Below are positions 8,887-17,246 of a stretch of 64,000 nucleotides of DNA, in pieces (position 1 is the stretch's first letter; the number at the start of each line of letters is the position of its first letter). Source of the DNA: Saccharopolyspora erythraea NRRL 2338 (GTDB lineage: Bacteria > Actinomycetota > Actinomycetes > Mycobacteriales > Pseudonocardiaceae); the NCBI RefSeq assembly GCF_000062885.1, contig NC_009142.1, positions 5,259,584 through 5,323,583 on the forward strand, read 5' to 3'. The notes below the pieces were generated by a model that saw nothing but the letters and a program-made list of their open reading frames with translations, did no database searches and was not told the origin of the DNA. The translations under genes were made by a program, and so were the position numbers.

Positions 8887-9923
8887 TGGATGCTCTCGAC
8901 GACGCCGACCTCGACCTGATCGCGGCGCTGCAACTGGCCCCCCGGGTGCCGCTGAACGTGATCGCCGACGTGCTCGGCAGCTCGGCGACCACGGTGGGCC
9001 GGCGGCTGCAGCAGCTCCAGCGGCGGCGGCTCGTGCGGGTGATCTCCACGGTGCACTGGTCGCTGATCACCAGCGGCAACCCCTACGTGGTGTGGATCCG
9101 CTGCGAGCCCGGACGGACCGAGCAGGTCGCGACCGCGCTCCAAGCGGTCCCGGAGGCGCAGTCGATCCTGATCACCACGGGCGACGCCGACATCCACTGC
9201 ACCATCTACCCGCTGCGGGGCACCGACTCGAGGAGGCTGCTCTCACGCGACCTGCCGAGCATCCCCGGCGTCGCGTCCCTGCACTCGGAGCTCGTGCTGC
9301 GCCCCGTCCGGCAAGGCATCGACTGGCGCATCGGACGGCTCAGCACCGAGCAGGCGTCGGCGCTGTCCCAGCACGGGCTACCGGGCACCGACAGCGAACC
9401 GCGGACCGTCCCGCCGCTGAGCACCACCGAGTTCGACGTCCTGCGGCTGCTGTTCGACGACGGCCGGATCTCGGCGGCGCAGGTCGCCCGCGAACTCGGC
9501 CTGAGCAGGTCGACCGCCTACCGCGTCATCCAGTCCCTGCTGGACGGCGGTGCCGCGAGACCGCGCGTCGAGGTCGAGCCCGCCGCGGTGGGTTTCCCCG
9601 TCACCGCGCTGTGCGCGGTCAAGGTCCAGCCGCAGCACATCCCGAGCGCGCTCGACGCGCTGTCCCGGCATCCCTCCGGCCGGTTCACCGTCATGGTGGC
9701 GGGCAGCTCAGCGCTCATCCACCACGGCGTGTTCCGCGGCGAGGACGATCTGGCGTCGTTCGTCACCGACGAGCTCGGCGCGCTGCCCGGCGTGCGCGAG
9801 ACGGCCATGTCCATCGCGCTGGGGGTGTTGCGCAGGCAGTGGATCGACCGCGAGCAGGACGTGCTACTCGGCGAGCGCCGCCACGACATCCTCGCTCGCC
9901 GCACGGCCGAAGGCACGGGCTGA
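8886..9923 (+). CDS. Lrp/AsnC-type regulator with two fused copies
   Basis: Protein of 345 residues made of two Lrp units in tandem. Unit 1 has the helix-turn-helix DLDLIAALQLAPRVPLNVIADVLG (residues about 5-60) and a RAM-like domain. Unit 2 has FDVLRLLFDDGRISAAQVARELGLSRSTAYRVIQ (about 180-230) and a second RAM-like domain. Twice the length of ordinary AsnC proteins, this form would make an Lrp dimer from one chain. It is divergent from the abgT-M20 pair and ends in a hairpin that shares its stop codon. Ligand unknown, plausibly an acyl-amino acid. Confidence 0.85.
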   Translation: MDALDDADLDLIAALQLAPRVPLNVIADVLGSSATTVGRRLQQLQRRRLVRVISTVHWSLITSGNPYVVWIRCEPGRTEQVATALQAVPEAQSILITTGDADIHCTIYPLRGTDSRRLLSRDLPSIPGVASLHSELVLRPVRQGIDWRIGRLSTEQASALSQHGLPGTDSEPRTVPPLSTTEFDVLRLLFDDGRISAAQVARELGLSRSTAYRVIQSLLDGGAARPRVEVEPAAVGFPVTALCAVKVQPQHIPSALDALSRHPSGRFTVMVAGSSALIHHGVFRGEDDLASFVTDELGALPGVRETAMSIALGVLRRQWIDREQDVLLGERRHDILARRTAEGTG

Positions 9924-9939
9924 GCCGGAACCCGGCTCA
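9921..9939. terminator. bidirectional hairpin sharing both stop codons
   Basis: Perfect 8-bp stem TGAGCCGG/CCGGCTCA with a 3-base loop. The left arm begins with the TGA of the double Lrp gene (9921-9923) and the right arm ends with the TGA of the opposite-strand glycosylase (9937-9939). No U-tract follows, as is usual in high-GC actinomycetes. Confidence 0.55.
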
Positions 9940-10713
9940 ACCCCGCTGGCACGCCGGGCACCAGACGGTCGTTCTCCCGGCCACCTTCGCCCGCCGCAAC
10001 GTCCCGGAGCAGCGCGGGCAGCGTTCGCCCGGGTCGTCGCGGTGCCCGGTGAGCCAGGACGGCCGGTCCGGCACCCGCCCCGCGCGTTCGGCCTGCCGCA
10101 GCACCGAGCGCATCGTCCGGTGCAGGGACCGCCAGCGGTCGCCGTCGAGCTCGGTGGTGGGCGTCTTCGGGTCCAGCCGGGCCCGCCACAGGATCTCGTC
10201 GACGCACAGGTTGCCCAGCCCGGCCACCGTCGACTGGTCCATCAGCGCCGACTTCAACGCGCGCCGGCCCCGGCCGACGCACGCGCGGAAGTCCGGCAGG
10301 GGCACCGCCGCCGCGTCCGGGCCGAGCTCGTCGAGGAACCCGTCCACCTCGGACCGCCGGACGACCCGCATGCCCTTGAGCTTGCGCATGTCCCGGTAGC
10401 GCAGGTCGTCCCTGGTGAGGTGCAGAACCACGCGGTCGTGGGCGTGGACGTCCTCGCCGGGCGGGCAGCGCAGCAGCATCCCGGTCATGCCGAAGTGCAC
10501 GAGCAGCCACGGCGGATCGTCGCCGTCGCGCGACGAGGTCGGCAGCACCAGCCACTTCCCGTGCCTGCGGGCCTCGCCCAGGTAGCGGCCCCGCACCTGT
10601 TCGACGAGACCGCGCACCACCTGCGGATCGAACACCTCCACGTCACGCACCCGCTGGCGCGCGGCCTCGGCGGCCACTCGGCGGAACCCCTCGACATCGG
10701 GCAGCTCGGGCAT
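9937..10713 (-). CDS. Fpg/Nei family DNA glycosylase
   Basis: Base-excision repair enzyme of 258 residues. It begins MPELPDVE, giving the catalytic Pro2 (after Met removal) and Glu3. Lys53 in RRHGKWLVL is the conserved beta-hairpin lysine. The helix-two-turn-helix carries GLGNLCVDEILWRARLDP, and the C-terminal zinc finger is CPRCSGTLRRAKVAGRTTVWCPAC. It is slightly shorter than canonical MutM (about 270-290), so it is likely one of the extra Fpg/Nei paralogs common in actinobacteria; lesion preference cannot be assigned. It is divergent from a methyltransferase gene. Confidence 0.92.
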   Translation of the reverse strand: MPELPDVEGFRRVAAEAARQRVRDVEVFDPQVVRGLVEQVRGRYLGEARRHGKWLVLPTSSRDGDDPPWLLVHFGMTGMLLRCPPGEDVHAHDRVVLHLTRDDLRYRDMRKLKGMRVVRRSEVDGFLDELGPDAAAVPLPDFRACVGRGRRALKSALMDQSTVAGLGNLCVDEILWRARLDPKTPTTELDGDRWRSLHRTMRSVLRQAERAGRVPDRPSWLTGHRDDPGERCPRCSGTLRRAKVAGRTTVWCPACQRG

Positions 10714-10817
10714 CCCTCGTGGCTACCCCGGCTGGACCGGCTCCATGCCGCCGAGCGTCTGCCGCGTGGAACGACCGTCGCAGTGGGATGGCTACGCTGA
10801 GGGCGCACGGGAGAGGG

Positions 10818-11486
10818 ATGGAGGACGTGGTGGACGACGAGTTGGCCGAGAGCCAACGCGCGCACTGGCAGGACACCTACAGCGCCCACCCCGGTATGTA
10901 CGGCGAGGAGCCGTCCGCCCCCGCGGTCCACGCGGCCGGCGTCTTCCGCGCCGCGGGCGCCCGGGACGTGCTGGAGCTGGGAGCCGGGCACGGCCGCGAC
11001 GCGCTGCACTTCGCCCGCGAGGGTTTCACCGTCCAGGCCCTCGACTTCAGCTCGTCCGGACTTCAGCAGCTCCGGGATGCCGCCCGCGCGCAGCAGGTCG
11101 AGCAGCGGGTCACCACCGCGGTGCACGACGTGCGGCATCCGCTCCCCTCGGCGGATGCGTCCGTCGACGCGGTCTTCGCGCACATGCTGCTGTGCATGGC
11201 TTTGTCCACGGAGGAGATCCACGCCCTGGTCGGCGAGATCCACCGCGTCCTGCGGCCCGGCGGGGTGCTCGTCTACACCGTCCGCCACACCGGAGACGCC
11301 CACCACGGCACCGGCGTCGCGCACGGCGACGACATCTTCGAGCACGACGGCTTCGCCGTCCACTTCTTCCCGCGCGGTCTGGTCGATTCGCTCGCCGACG
11401 GCTGGACGCTCGACGAGGTGCACGCCTTCGAGGAGGGCGATCTGCCCCGTCGGCTGTGGCGGGTCACCCAGACCCTCCCGCGGTGA
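10818..11486 (+). CDS. class I SAM-dependent methyltransferase
   Basis: Protein of about 222 residues with the SAM-binding motif I VLELGAGHGRDALHF, the acidic end of beta2 in VQALDFSSSGL, and a UbiE-like HRVLRPGGVLVYTV block. The target-binding C-terminus is short. Starts at ATG 10788, ATG 10818 and GTG 10830 are all possible. GGAGG at 10820-10824 would favour GTG 10830, while GAGAGGG lies directly before 10818; I use 10818. Substrate unknown. The gene stands between the divergent glycosylase and a degraded glycosidase gene. Confidence 0.85.
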   Translation: MEDVVDDELAESQRAHWQDTYSAHPGMYGEEPSAPAVHAAGVFRAAGARDVLELGAGHGRDALHFAREGFTVQALDFSSSGLQQLRDAARAQQVEQRVTTAVHDVRHPLPSADASVDAVFAHMLLCMALSTEEIHALVGEIHRVLRPGGVLVYTVRHTGDAHHGTGVAHGDDIFEHDGFAVHFFPRGLVDSLADGWTLDEVHAFEEGDLPRRLWRVTQTLPR

Positions 11487-11513
11487 CCGCGGAACCCGCG
11501 GCGGCAACGGTGC

Positions 11514-11536
11514 ACCGGCCGGTTCGAGCCGGTTTT
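11514..11536 (+). terminator. small hairpin with T-rich tail
   Basis: ACCGGC (11514-11519) and GCCGGT (11528-11533) form a 6-bp stem with an 8-base loop followed by TTT, 28 bp after the methyltransferase stop. A plausible but short terminator. Confidence 0.35.
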
Positions 11537-11994
11537 GCACGACTGGTCACGATTGTCGGGACAGTGCCCTCGCACCGCGCTCGCGACCGGCTCGCTCTCG
11601 CTCGTGCTGCTGCTGACGAGCACCGCGTCGGGGTTTCCGGCCGCTCCGGCGGAGCCGGAGTGGACGAGCAGCGAACTCGCTGTGGGGAGTGCGGCGCCAG
11701 CCACGCATCATGGCCGGCATCGACCAGGCGGGCCGTCTGCTGCCGGTCACCGTCGACGGGCGCCGGCCGGGCAGCAGCGCGGGCTTCACCCTGCTGGAAG
11801 CGGCGCGCTTCATGCGTTCGCTGGGCGCGGTGAACGCGATGAACCTCGACAGCGGCGGCTCGACCTCGTTCGTCGTCAACGGGAAGCCGGCCAACTCCCC
11901 GTCCGACGCCACCGGCGAACGTGCGGTCGGAGACGCCCTGGTAGTCGTCCCCGGACGCCGAGGCCCCGGCGTCCGGCGACCAACAGGTTCCTAG
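11535..11994 (+). pseudogene. phosphodiester glycosidase (NAGPA-like) remnant
   Basis: Two parts of one secreted-enzyme gene remain in different frames. From 11535 a signal-peptide-like stretch is readable (TALATGSLSLVLLLTSTASG then FPAAPAEPEW). From about 11695, one frame away, comes the end of a NAGPA/DUF2233 domain: PRIMAGIDQAGRLLPVTVDG, LLEAARFMRSLGAVNAMNLD, the SGGSTSFVVNGK motif, and SDATGERAVGDALVV up to the stop at 11994. The middle of the protein, normally some hundreds of residues, is absent. This is best explained by an internal deletion with frame change. Its end overlaps the stop of the next gene on the other strand. Confidence 0.7.
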
Positions 11995-13037
11995 GTCCGG
12001 ATCTCGTAGACGAGGTTGAACGGGGTCCGCGTGGCGCGCCGGAATCGGGTGAAACCGGCGTCGGCGGCCACCTGGCGGGTCGCGCTCTCGCCGGCCTGGG
12101 CGCCGAGCGCGTACCCGCCCGGCTGGGAAAGAGCGTTGGGGACGCAGAGGAACGTGGAGCCGCTGTAGTACAGCCGTCCGACAGGGTTGAAGTTGTCCTC
12201 CACGTCATCGGCGGCGTAGGGCTCGACCAGCAGCCAGGTCCCGTCCGGTGCCAGGGCCCGCCGCACCTGGCGGGCCGCACCGAGCGGGTCTCCCATGTCG
12301 TGCAGGCAGTCGAACATCGTCACCAGGTCGAAGTCGCCGCCGGTGAACGACTGCGCGGTGGAGACCTCGAAGGTGACGCGGTCGGTGACCCCGGCCCTGG
12401 CTGCCTGCTTGCGGGCCAGCTCGATCGACTCGGCGTGGTAGTCCGAGCCGACGACGGTCGTGCGCGGGTAGGCCTGGGCGATCAGCACCGAGGTGGAGCC
12501 GAGCCCGCAGCCGAGGTCGGCCACCCGGGCCCCGGCGGTGAGCTTCGCGTCGACCCCCTCCAGCGCCGGGATCCAGCTCGCCACCAGTTCGGCCACGTAG
12601 CCGGCCCGGTAGAAGGCGTCGCAGCCGACGAAGACGTCCTCGTGGTGCTCGTGCCAGCCGAACCCGGCGCCGGTGCGGAACGCCTCGGTGATCCGGGGTT
12701 CGGCGCGCAGCATGCCCAGCGCGACGAGGAACGCGGCGGGCAGGTTCGGGCCGTTCGGGTCGGCCAGGCAGAACGCCTGCTCCTCGCTGAGCGAGAACTC
12801 CCCGGTCGCCGGGTCGTAGCCGACGTAGCCGCCGGCGGCCTGGCCGCGCAGCCACTCGGTGAGGTAGCGCAGGTCGTACCCGGTCCGCTCGGCGAACTGG
12901 TCGGGCGTCGCCGGGGCCTGCGCCAGCGCGCGGTAGAGGCCGAGCCGGTGCCCGATCACGACCGAGCCCGCGGCCTCGGTCGCGGCCAGGTCGCTCACGA
13001 ACCGCCCGAGGAACTCGTCGACCTTCTTGTGGTCCAT
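11991..13037 (-). CDS. SAM-dependent methyltransferase with winged-helix N-domain
   Basis: Protein of 348 residues. Residues 1-100 form a winged-helix dimerisation-like domain (GLYRALAQAPATPDQFAERT, then DLRYLTEWLRGQAAGGYV). The SAM-binding core starts with VADLGCGLGSTSVLIAQAYP, then VVGSDYHAESIELARKQA, and FDLVTMFDCLHDMGDP. This plan is that of the mycobacterial Rv2258c-type methyltransferases and of O-methyltransferases. A GAGGGGG ribosome site precedes the ATG at 13037. Substrate unknown; it stands alone in its transcription unit. Confidence 0.87.
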   Translation of the reverse strand: MDHKKVDEFLGRFVSDLAATEAAGSVVIGHRLGLYRALAQAPATPDQFAERTGYDLRYLTEWLRGQAAGGYVGYDPATGEFSLSEEQAFCLADPNGPNLPAAFLVALGMLRAEPRITEAFRTGAGFGWHEHHEDVFVGCDAFYRAGYVAELVASWIPALEGVDAKLTAGARVADLGCGLGSTSVLIAQAYPRTTVVGSDYHAESIELARKQAARAGVTDRVTFEVSTAQSFTGGDFDLVTMFDCLHDMGDPLGAARQVRRALAPDGTWLLVEPYAADDVEDNFNPVGRLYYSGSTFLCVPNALSQPGGYALGAQAGESATRQVAADAGFTRFRRATRTPFNLVYEIRT

Positions 13038-13150
13038 CTGCGGCCCCCTCCCGTCGGCAGCGACTCATACCGCTCTAGCACGGCCCCGCCAGGTTCCGTA
13101 GGGCCGACGGACCCTGCACATCTGGTGGTGGCCCTGCGGAGCGGCGGAGA

Positions 13151-13162
13151 TATCGTCGGGCG
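13151..13162 (+). promoter_or_regulatory. -10 box directly before a GTG start
   Basis: TATCGT at 13151-13156, then 5 bases, then the GTG at 13162 of the next methyltransferase. No ribosome site is seen, so a leaderless message is likely. Confidence 0.4.
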
Positions 13163-13980
13163 TGGACGATGACACCTGGGCCGGTTTGGCCGACCAGTTC
13201 GCCGATGGGGCCTACGCCTCGGTGAAGGGGCGCGTGCGCACCTATGTGTTGCACCAGCAGTTGCTCGAGCACCTGCCGCCGCCTCCGGCGCCGGTGCTCG
13301 ACGTCGGCGGCGGCGCGGGCCACCAGTCGTTCCCGCTGGCCCAGGCCGGCTACGACGTGACGTTGCTCGACCCGTCGTCGGCGATGCTGGACAAGGCCCG
13401 GCAGCGCCTCGATCGGCTGCCTGACGAGGCCCAGCGGAGGGTGACGCTCCTGGAAGCCGACGGCGAGAACGCCGACGAGGCGGTGAACGGCCGGCGATTC
13501 GCCGCCGTGTTGTGCCATGGCGTGCTCGGGTACCAGGAGCAGCCGGAGCCGTTGGTCGACCAGCTCTGCCGGTGCGCCGCTGCCGGGGGCATCGTCTCGA
13601 TCATGGCGGGCAACGCGAACGCGATGGCGGTGCGCCCGGCCCTGGAACGGCGGTGGGACGACGCCCTGGCGTCCTTCGACGCCAGGGGCGAGATCGGGGT
13701 GCTGGGAGTGCCGACCCGAGCCGACACGGTGGAGGAGCTCAGCGAGCTCGTGCGGAGCCGCGGCGTGGAGCCACTGCGCTGGTACGGGGTGTGGCTGTTC
13801 GTCGACTGGCTCGACTTCAGCGGAGCCGAGCTGGACCCGGGCGATTCGGAGCAGGTGGCGGCGGCCGCCGCGGTCGAGCTCGAAGCCGGCCGGCGAGACC
13901 CCTACCGCGGGCTCAGCCGCGTCTTCCACCTCGTGGGGCGCAAAGGGCCGAATGACGGGACAACAGCGGCCAAGCGCTGA
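13162..13980 (+). CDS. class I SAM-dependent methyltransferase (CmoA/SmtA-like)
   Basis: Protein of 272 residues. Motif I is VLDVGGGAGHQSFPLAQAGY, beta2 ends in VTLLDPSSAMLDKA, and the post-I region is HGVLGYQEQPEPLVDQLCRC with the SIMAGNANAMAVRPAL segment typical of SmtA/CmoA-like enzymes. The start is a leaderless-type GTG at 13162. It is divergent from the winged-helix methyltransferase (125 bp apart) and ends 2 bp before the stop of the convergent AraC gene. CmoA modifies tRNA, but no CmoB partner lies nearby, so the role is open. Confidence 0.85.
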   Translation: MDDDTWAGLADQFADGAYASVKGRVRTYVLHQQLLEHLPPPPAPVLDVGGGAGHQSFPLAQAGYDVTLLDPSSAMLDKARQRLDRLPDEAQRRVTLLEADGENADEAVNGRRFAAVLCHGVLGYQEQPEPLVDQLCRCAAAGGIVSIMAGNANAMAVRPALERRWDDALASFDARGEIGVLGVPTRADTVEELSELVRSRGVEPLRWYGVWLFVDWLDFSGAELDPGDSEQVAAAAAVELEAGRRDPYRGLSRVFHLVGRKGPNDGTTAAKR

Positions 13981-13982
13981 AG

Positions 13983-14804
13983 TCAGCCCACGCGTTCGCG
14001 CCGGAGCGTCGCCCCGGTCCGGGCGTACTGGCCCGGGGCCACGCCCAGGACCCGCTTGAAGTGCCGGGTGAGGTGGGACTGGTCGTAGAAGCCGGCCGCG
14101 ATAGCCGCCTCGCCCGGCGGCCGTCCGTCGAGGAGCAGCCGGCGGGCGAGGTCGACGCGGCGGGACGTCACGTACTGGTGGGGTGCGATGCCGAACGCGG
14201 CGCTGAACGCACGCACGAGGTGCGCGGGGTGGGCGTGGAGCAGGCGCGCGGTCCCGGCCAGCGTGGTGCCTTCGAGGAGCCGCTCGTCGAGGATGTCGCG
14301 CAGGTCCTGGGCGATGCCGCGGACGGGCACCGCGCCGGCGACGGCCGCCCTGGGTAGCAGGTGCTTACGCAGGCGCTGGCCGATGAGGGCCAGGCGGCTC
14401 TCCGCCTCGAGCTCGTCTCCCCTGTTCGAGAGTGCGGTGTGCAGCTGTCCGACACGTGTGCGCAGGACGGGATCGGTGAGGTCCGGAGCGTCGACCGCCG
14501 GCCCGATCAAGCTCTCGTCCAGCAGCGTCGTGTCGAGGTAGAGCACGCGCTTGCGGAAGCCGTGGGCGGTGGCGGCCGAGCCGTTGTGCGGGACGTGCGG
14601 CGGCAGCAGGCTGACGGTGTTGCCCGGGGTGCCGCGCTCGTGGCGGTCGAGGTCGTAGCGGACCGCGCCGTCGTCGACGACCAGCAGCGTCCAGGCGGCG
14701 TGGACGTGCATGGGGTACACGTGCTCCGTGAAACGGGCGTGGAGAACCTCCGTGACGCCCGGGACCGACGGGCGCCAAGCGGAGATCTCCTGCTGGGACG
14801 CCAT
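13983..14804 (-). CDS. AraC family transcriptional regulator
   Basis: Protein of 273 residues from the ATG at 14804. The N-terminal cupin-like sensing domain contains HVYPMHVHAAWTLLVVDDGA and PHVPHNG. The C-terminal double helix-turn-helix has LAGTARLLHAHPAHLVRAFSA and the conserved AIAAGFYDQSHLTRHFKR. A TACGTT box six bases ahead of the ATG suggests a leaderless transcript. It is divergent from a DUF2000 gene 50 bp away; AraC-DUF2000 pairs are frequent in actinobacteria, so that gene is the likely target. Confidence 0.9.
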   Translation of the reverse strand: MASQQEISAWRPSVPGVTEVLHARFTEHVYPMHVHAAWTLLVVDDGAVRYDLDRHERGTPGNTVSLLPPHVPHNGSAATAHGFRKRVLYLDTTLLDESLIGPAVDAPDLTDPVLRTRVGQLHTALSNRGDELEAESRLALIGQRLRKHLLPRAAVAGAVPVRGIAQDLRDILDERLLEGTTLAGTARLLHAHPAHLVRAFSAAFGIAPHQYVTSRRVDLARRLLLDGRPPGEAAIAAGFYDQSHLTRHFKRVLGVAPGQYARTGATLRRERVG

Positions 14805-14854
14805 GCGAAGAACGTACAAGACCGCGAGGGCGTGCGGCCCGCACCATCCGGGGC

Positions 14855-15322
14855 ATGAGAACGACGCGAGGGACCGAGAGCCAGGCCGGTGCGGGGGCGG
14901 AGAACGCACCTGTTCGCTTCGACACGAAGATCGCAGTGCTGTTGCGCGACGACCTGGAGTCCTGGCAACGGCTGAACGTGACCGCCTTCGTCGTCAGCGG
15001 CATCGGCACCGCCTCACCCGAGGTGATCGGCGAGCCGTACGCCGACGCCGACGGCACCGCGTACCTGCCGATGTTCCGCCAGCCGGTGCTGGTCTTCGAA
15101 GGGACGAAGGAGGTGCTGACCGCCGCGCACGGACGCGCGCTCTCCCGCTCGTTGCCGATGGCCGTGTTCACCTCGGACCTGTTCGGCACCGGCAACGACC
15201 GGGACAACCGGGCGGCCGTGCGGGCGGTGGGAACCGACCGGCTCGACCTGGTGGGAATGGCCGTCCACGGGCCGCGCAACGCGGTGGACAAGGTCCCCAA
15301 AGGCGCGCGGTTGCACCCCTGA
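14855..15322 (+). CDS. DUF2000 domain protein
   Basis: Protein of 155 residues matching the DUF2000 family: FDTKIAVLLRDDLESWQRLN near residue 22, VVSGIG, then PVLVFEG and ending in FGTGNDRDNRAAVRAV. Function of the family is unknown; the fold is related to peptidyl-tRNA hydrolase 2. The first about 18 residues look unstructured, so translation could start slightly later. It is followed by a strong hairpin terminator shared with the convergent nucleotidase. Confidence 0.85.
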   Translation: MRTTRGTESQAGAGAENAPVRFDTKIAVLLRDDLESWQRLNVTAFVVSGIGTASPEVIGEPYADADGTAYLPMFRQPVLVFEGTKEVLTAAHGRALSRSLPMAVFTSDLFGTGNDRDNRAAVRAVGTDRLDLVGMAVHGPRNAVDKVPKGARLHP

Positions 15323-15342
15323 GAACCCCGAGACGCCTCAGC

Positions 15343-15380
15343 ACCTTTCGTCGGCCCACCGCGGTGGGCCGACGAGAGGT
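15343..15380. terminator. strong bidirectional terminator
   Basis: Perfect 12-bp stem CGTCGGCCCACC (15349-15360) with GGTGGGCCGACG (15363-15374). Pairing continues outward almost without break for six more base pairs to 15343 and 15380. It lies exactly between the convergent DUF2000 and 5'-nucleotidase stops. Confidence 0.85.
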
Positions 15381-15386
15381 CCCTGC

Positions 15387-17078
15387 CTACGGGGTCGCCG
15401 TGATGCGATCCGCTGGAGGGGGCGCCACTGCGGGGTGCGCACCCAGGTAACCGATGAGCGCGTCGAGGTCCACCGGACCTCCCGTGATGTCGGTGCCCCT
15501 GGTGAACTCGGTGAACCCGTCGCCACCGCCGGCCAGGAAGTTGTTCACCGCGACCCGGTAGGGCGCGTTCGGGTCGACGGGCTGACCGGCGACGGTGATG
15601 CCGGAGACCTTCGAACCCACTGGCGCGGAGGCCGAGTAGGTGTAGCGCAACGTGGCGGAGACCTGCAGGACGCGCGTCGCGCCCGGCTGCCACTGCTGTT
15701 CGAGAACGGCCTTCAACTGCGCGCCGGTCAACGTCATCGTCTGCATGACGTTGCCGAAGGGCTGCACCGCGTACGCCTCGCCGTAGGTGACCACCCCGTC
15801 GCCCTCACCGGCGGGGGAAGAGGCGTGCACGAGGTCCGTCCTGATCCCGCCTGGGTTGGTGATCGCGACCTGCGCGCCGCCGGCGGCGGTCGCCTCCAGC
15901 TGCGCGTCGGCGATCACGTCGCCGAGCGGGGATTCGCCGGAGGGCGCGGCCTGGCGCACGAGGTCCGCGGCGATCGTGCCGACCGGGCGGTTGGCGATCG
16001 GCCCCGCCTTCGCCGCGGCCTCGTCGATCAGCCGCTGCGCGTCGGGATCCGGCGGCACGTCCCGGGTGACGACCTCGTTGCGCGCTCGGGTCCGCGCACG
16101 CACCACGTCCCGGCTCTGCCTGTCGATCGTCAGGTCGGCCACCGACAGCAGCCGGCCGAACGAGGCGCCCTGCAGCACGGTCCGCGGGTTGCCCGCGGGG
16201 TCGTTCACCACGCAGTTGTACTGCTGGTGGCTGTGTCCGGTGAAGACCACGTCCACCTTCGGCGAGGCGTGCGCGGCGATCTCCGAGGCCGGGCCCGGTT
16301 TCACGCGGCAGTCGTCGGGGCCGCCGCCTTCGGTGCCGTCGCCCTGGTGCAGCAGCACGACCTGGGCCTTCACCCCGAAGCGGTCCAGGACGTCGGCGGT
16401 GCGGTCGATCGCCTCGACCTCGTCGCCGAACTCGAGCCCCTCGACCGCCTCCGGCGTGACCATCGCGGGAAGGTCCTCCAGGGTGACCCCGATGATCCCG
16501 ATCGGCGTCCCGCCGACCCGTTCGAGCCTGAACGGCAGCAGGGCGGGCCTACCGTCGTCGAAGGTGACGTTCGCGCCCAGGTAGGGGAAATCCGCCCCGT
16601 CGTAGGGCTCGCGGAACTGGCACCCGTCGGCCGGGTGGCAACCGCCGGACTGGATGCGCCGCAGCTCGGCGTAGCCCTCGTCGAACTCGTGGTTGCCCAC
16701 GACGGAGGCGCGGACCCCGATCTCGTTGAGCAGGCCGATGGTCGGCTCGTCGTGGAACAGCGCCGACTTCACCGGCGAGGCGCCGATGTTGTCCCCCGCC
16801 GAGAGCACCACCGAGTTGCGAGCCTCGGCGCGCAGCCGGTCCACGTGCGTCGCGAGGTAGGCGGCGCCTCCGGCGTCGACGGTGCTGCCGTCCGGCAACG
16901 TCACCCGTCCAGACGAACCCGTCGGCGGATCGAGGTTGCCGTGCAGGTCGTTGAACGCGATCAACCGGACGTCCACCGTCTCACCGGCCGCACTCACCGA
17001 TGCCCCCGGCAAAACCATGGTGACCAGCAGCGCGGCGCCGATCACCGCGACGCCACGGCCCAACCGACTTCGTCCCAC
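15387..17078 (-). CDS. secreted 5'-nucleotidase / UshA-like metallophosphatase
   Basis: Exported enzyme of 563 residues. A signal peptide (RLGRGVAVIGAALLVTMVLP to SVSAAG) is followed by the metallophosphatase domain with FNDLHGNL, LSAGDNIGAS, GNHEFDEG and TGHSHQQY metal-ligand motifs. The C-terminal 5'-nucleotidase domain has ITNPGGIRTDL and VQPFGNVMQTMTLTG, with YRVAVNNFLAGGGDGFTEF at the end. The GTG at 17078 is chosen over the upstream GTG at 17123 because GGAGGAAGG lies 5-6 bases before it. It would release phosphate and nucleosides from extracellular nucleotides. Confidence 0.93.
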   Translation of the reverse strand: MGRSRLGRGVAVIGAALLVTMVLPGASVSAAGETVDVRLIAFNDLHGNLDPPTGSSGRVTLPDGSTVDAGGAAYLATHVDRLRAEARNSVVLSAGDNIGASPVKSALFHDEPTIGLLNEIGVRASVVGNHEFDEGYAELRRIQSGGCHPADGCQFREPYDGADFPYLGANVTFDDGRPALLPFRLERVGGTPIGIIGVTLEDLPAMVTPEAVEGLEFGDEVEAIDRTADVLDRFGVKAQVVLLHQGDGTEGGGPDDCRVKPGPASEIAAHASPKVDVVFTGHSHQQYNCVVNDPAGNPRTVLQGASFGRLLSVADLTIDRQSRDVVRARTRARNEVVTRDVPPDPDAQRLIDEAAAKAGPIANRPVGTIAADLVRQAAPSGESPLGDVIADAQLEATAAGGAQVAITNPGGIRTDLVHASSPAGEGDGVVTYGEAYAVQPFGNVMQTMTLTGAQLKAVLEQQWQPGATRVLQVSATLRYTYSASAPVGSKVSGITVAGQPVDPNAPYRVAVNNFLAGGGDGFTEFTRGTDITGGPVDLDALIGYLGAHPAVAPPPADRITATP

Positions 17079-17246
17079 GGCCTTCCTCCCGAAGAGTCCA
17101 CGCGAGCCCCGGGTGAGGGGCACGACCGCTGATCTTGCTCCTTCGAACGGGCGAAAACCAGCACTTCGCGTCGACTTCAGGTGAACGCGCCGCTACCGGC
17201 GAGCGGCGCGGTGGCGTGGTGGCCGGTCACGGACCGCCGTCGGCGG

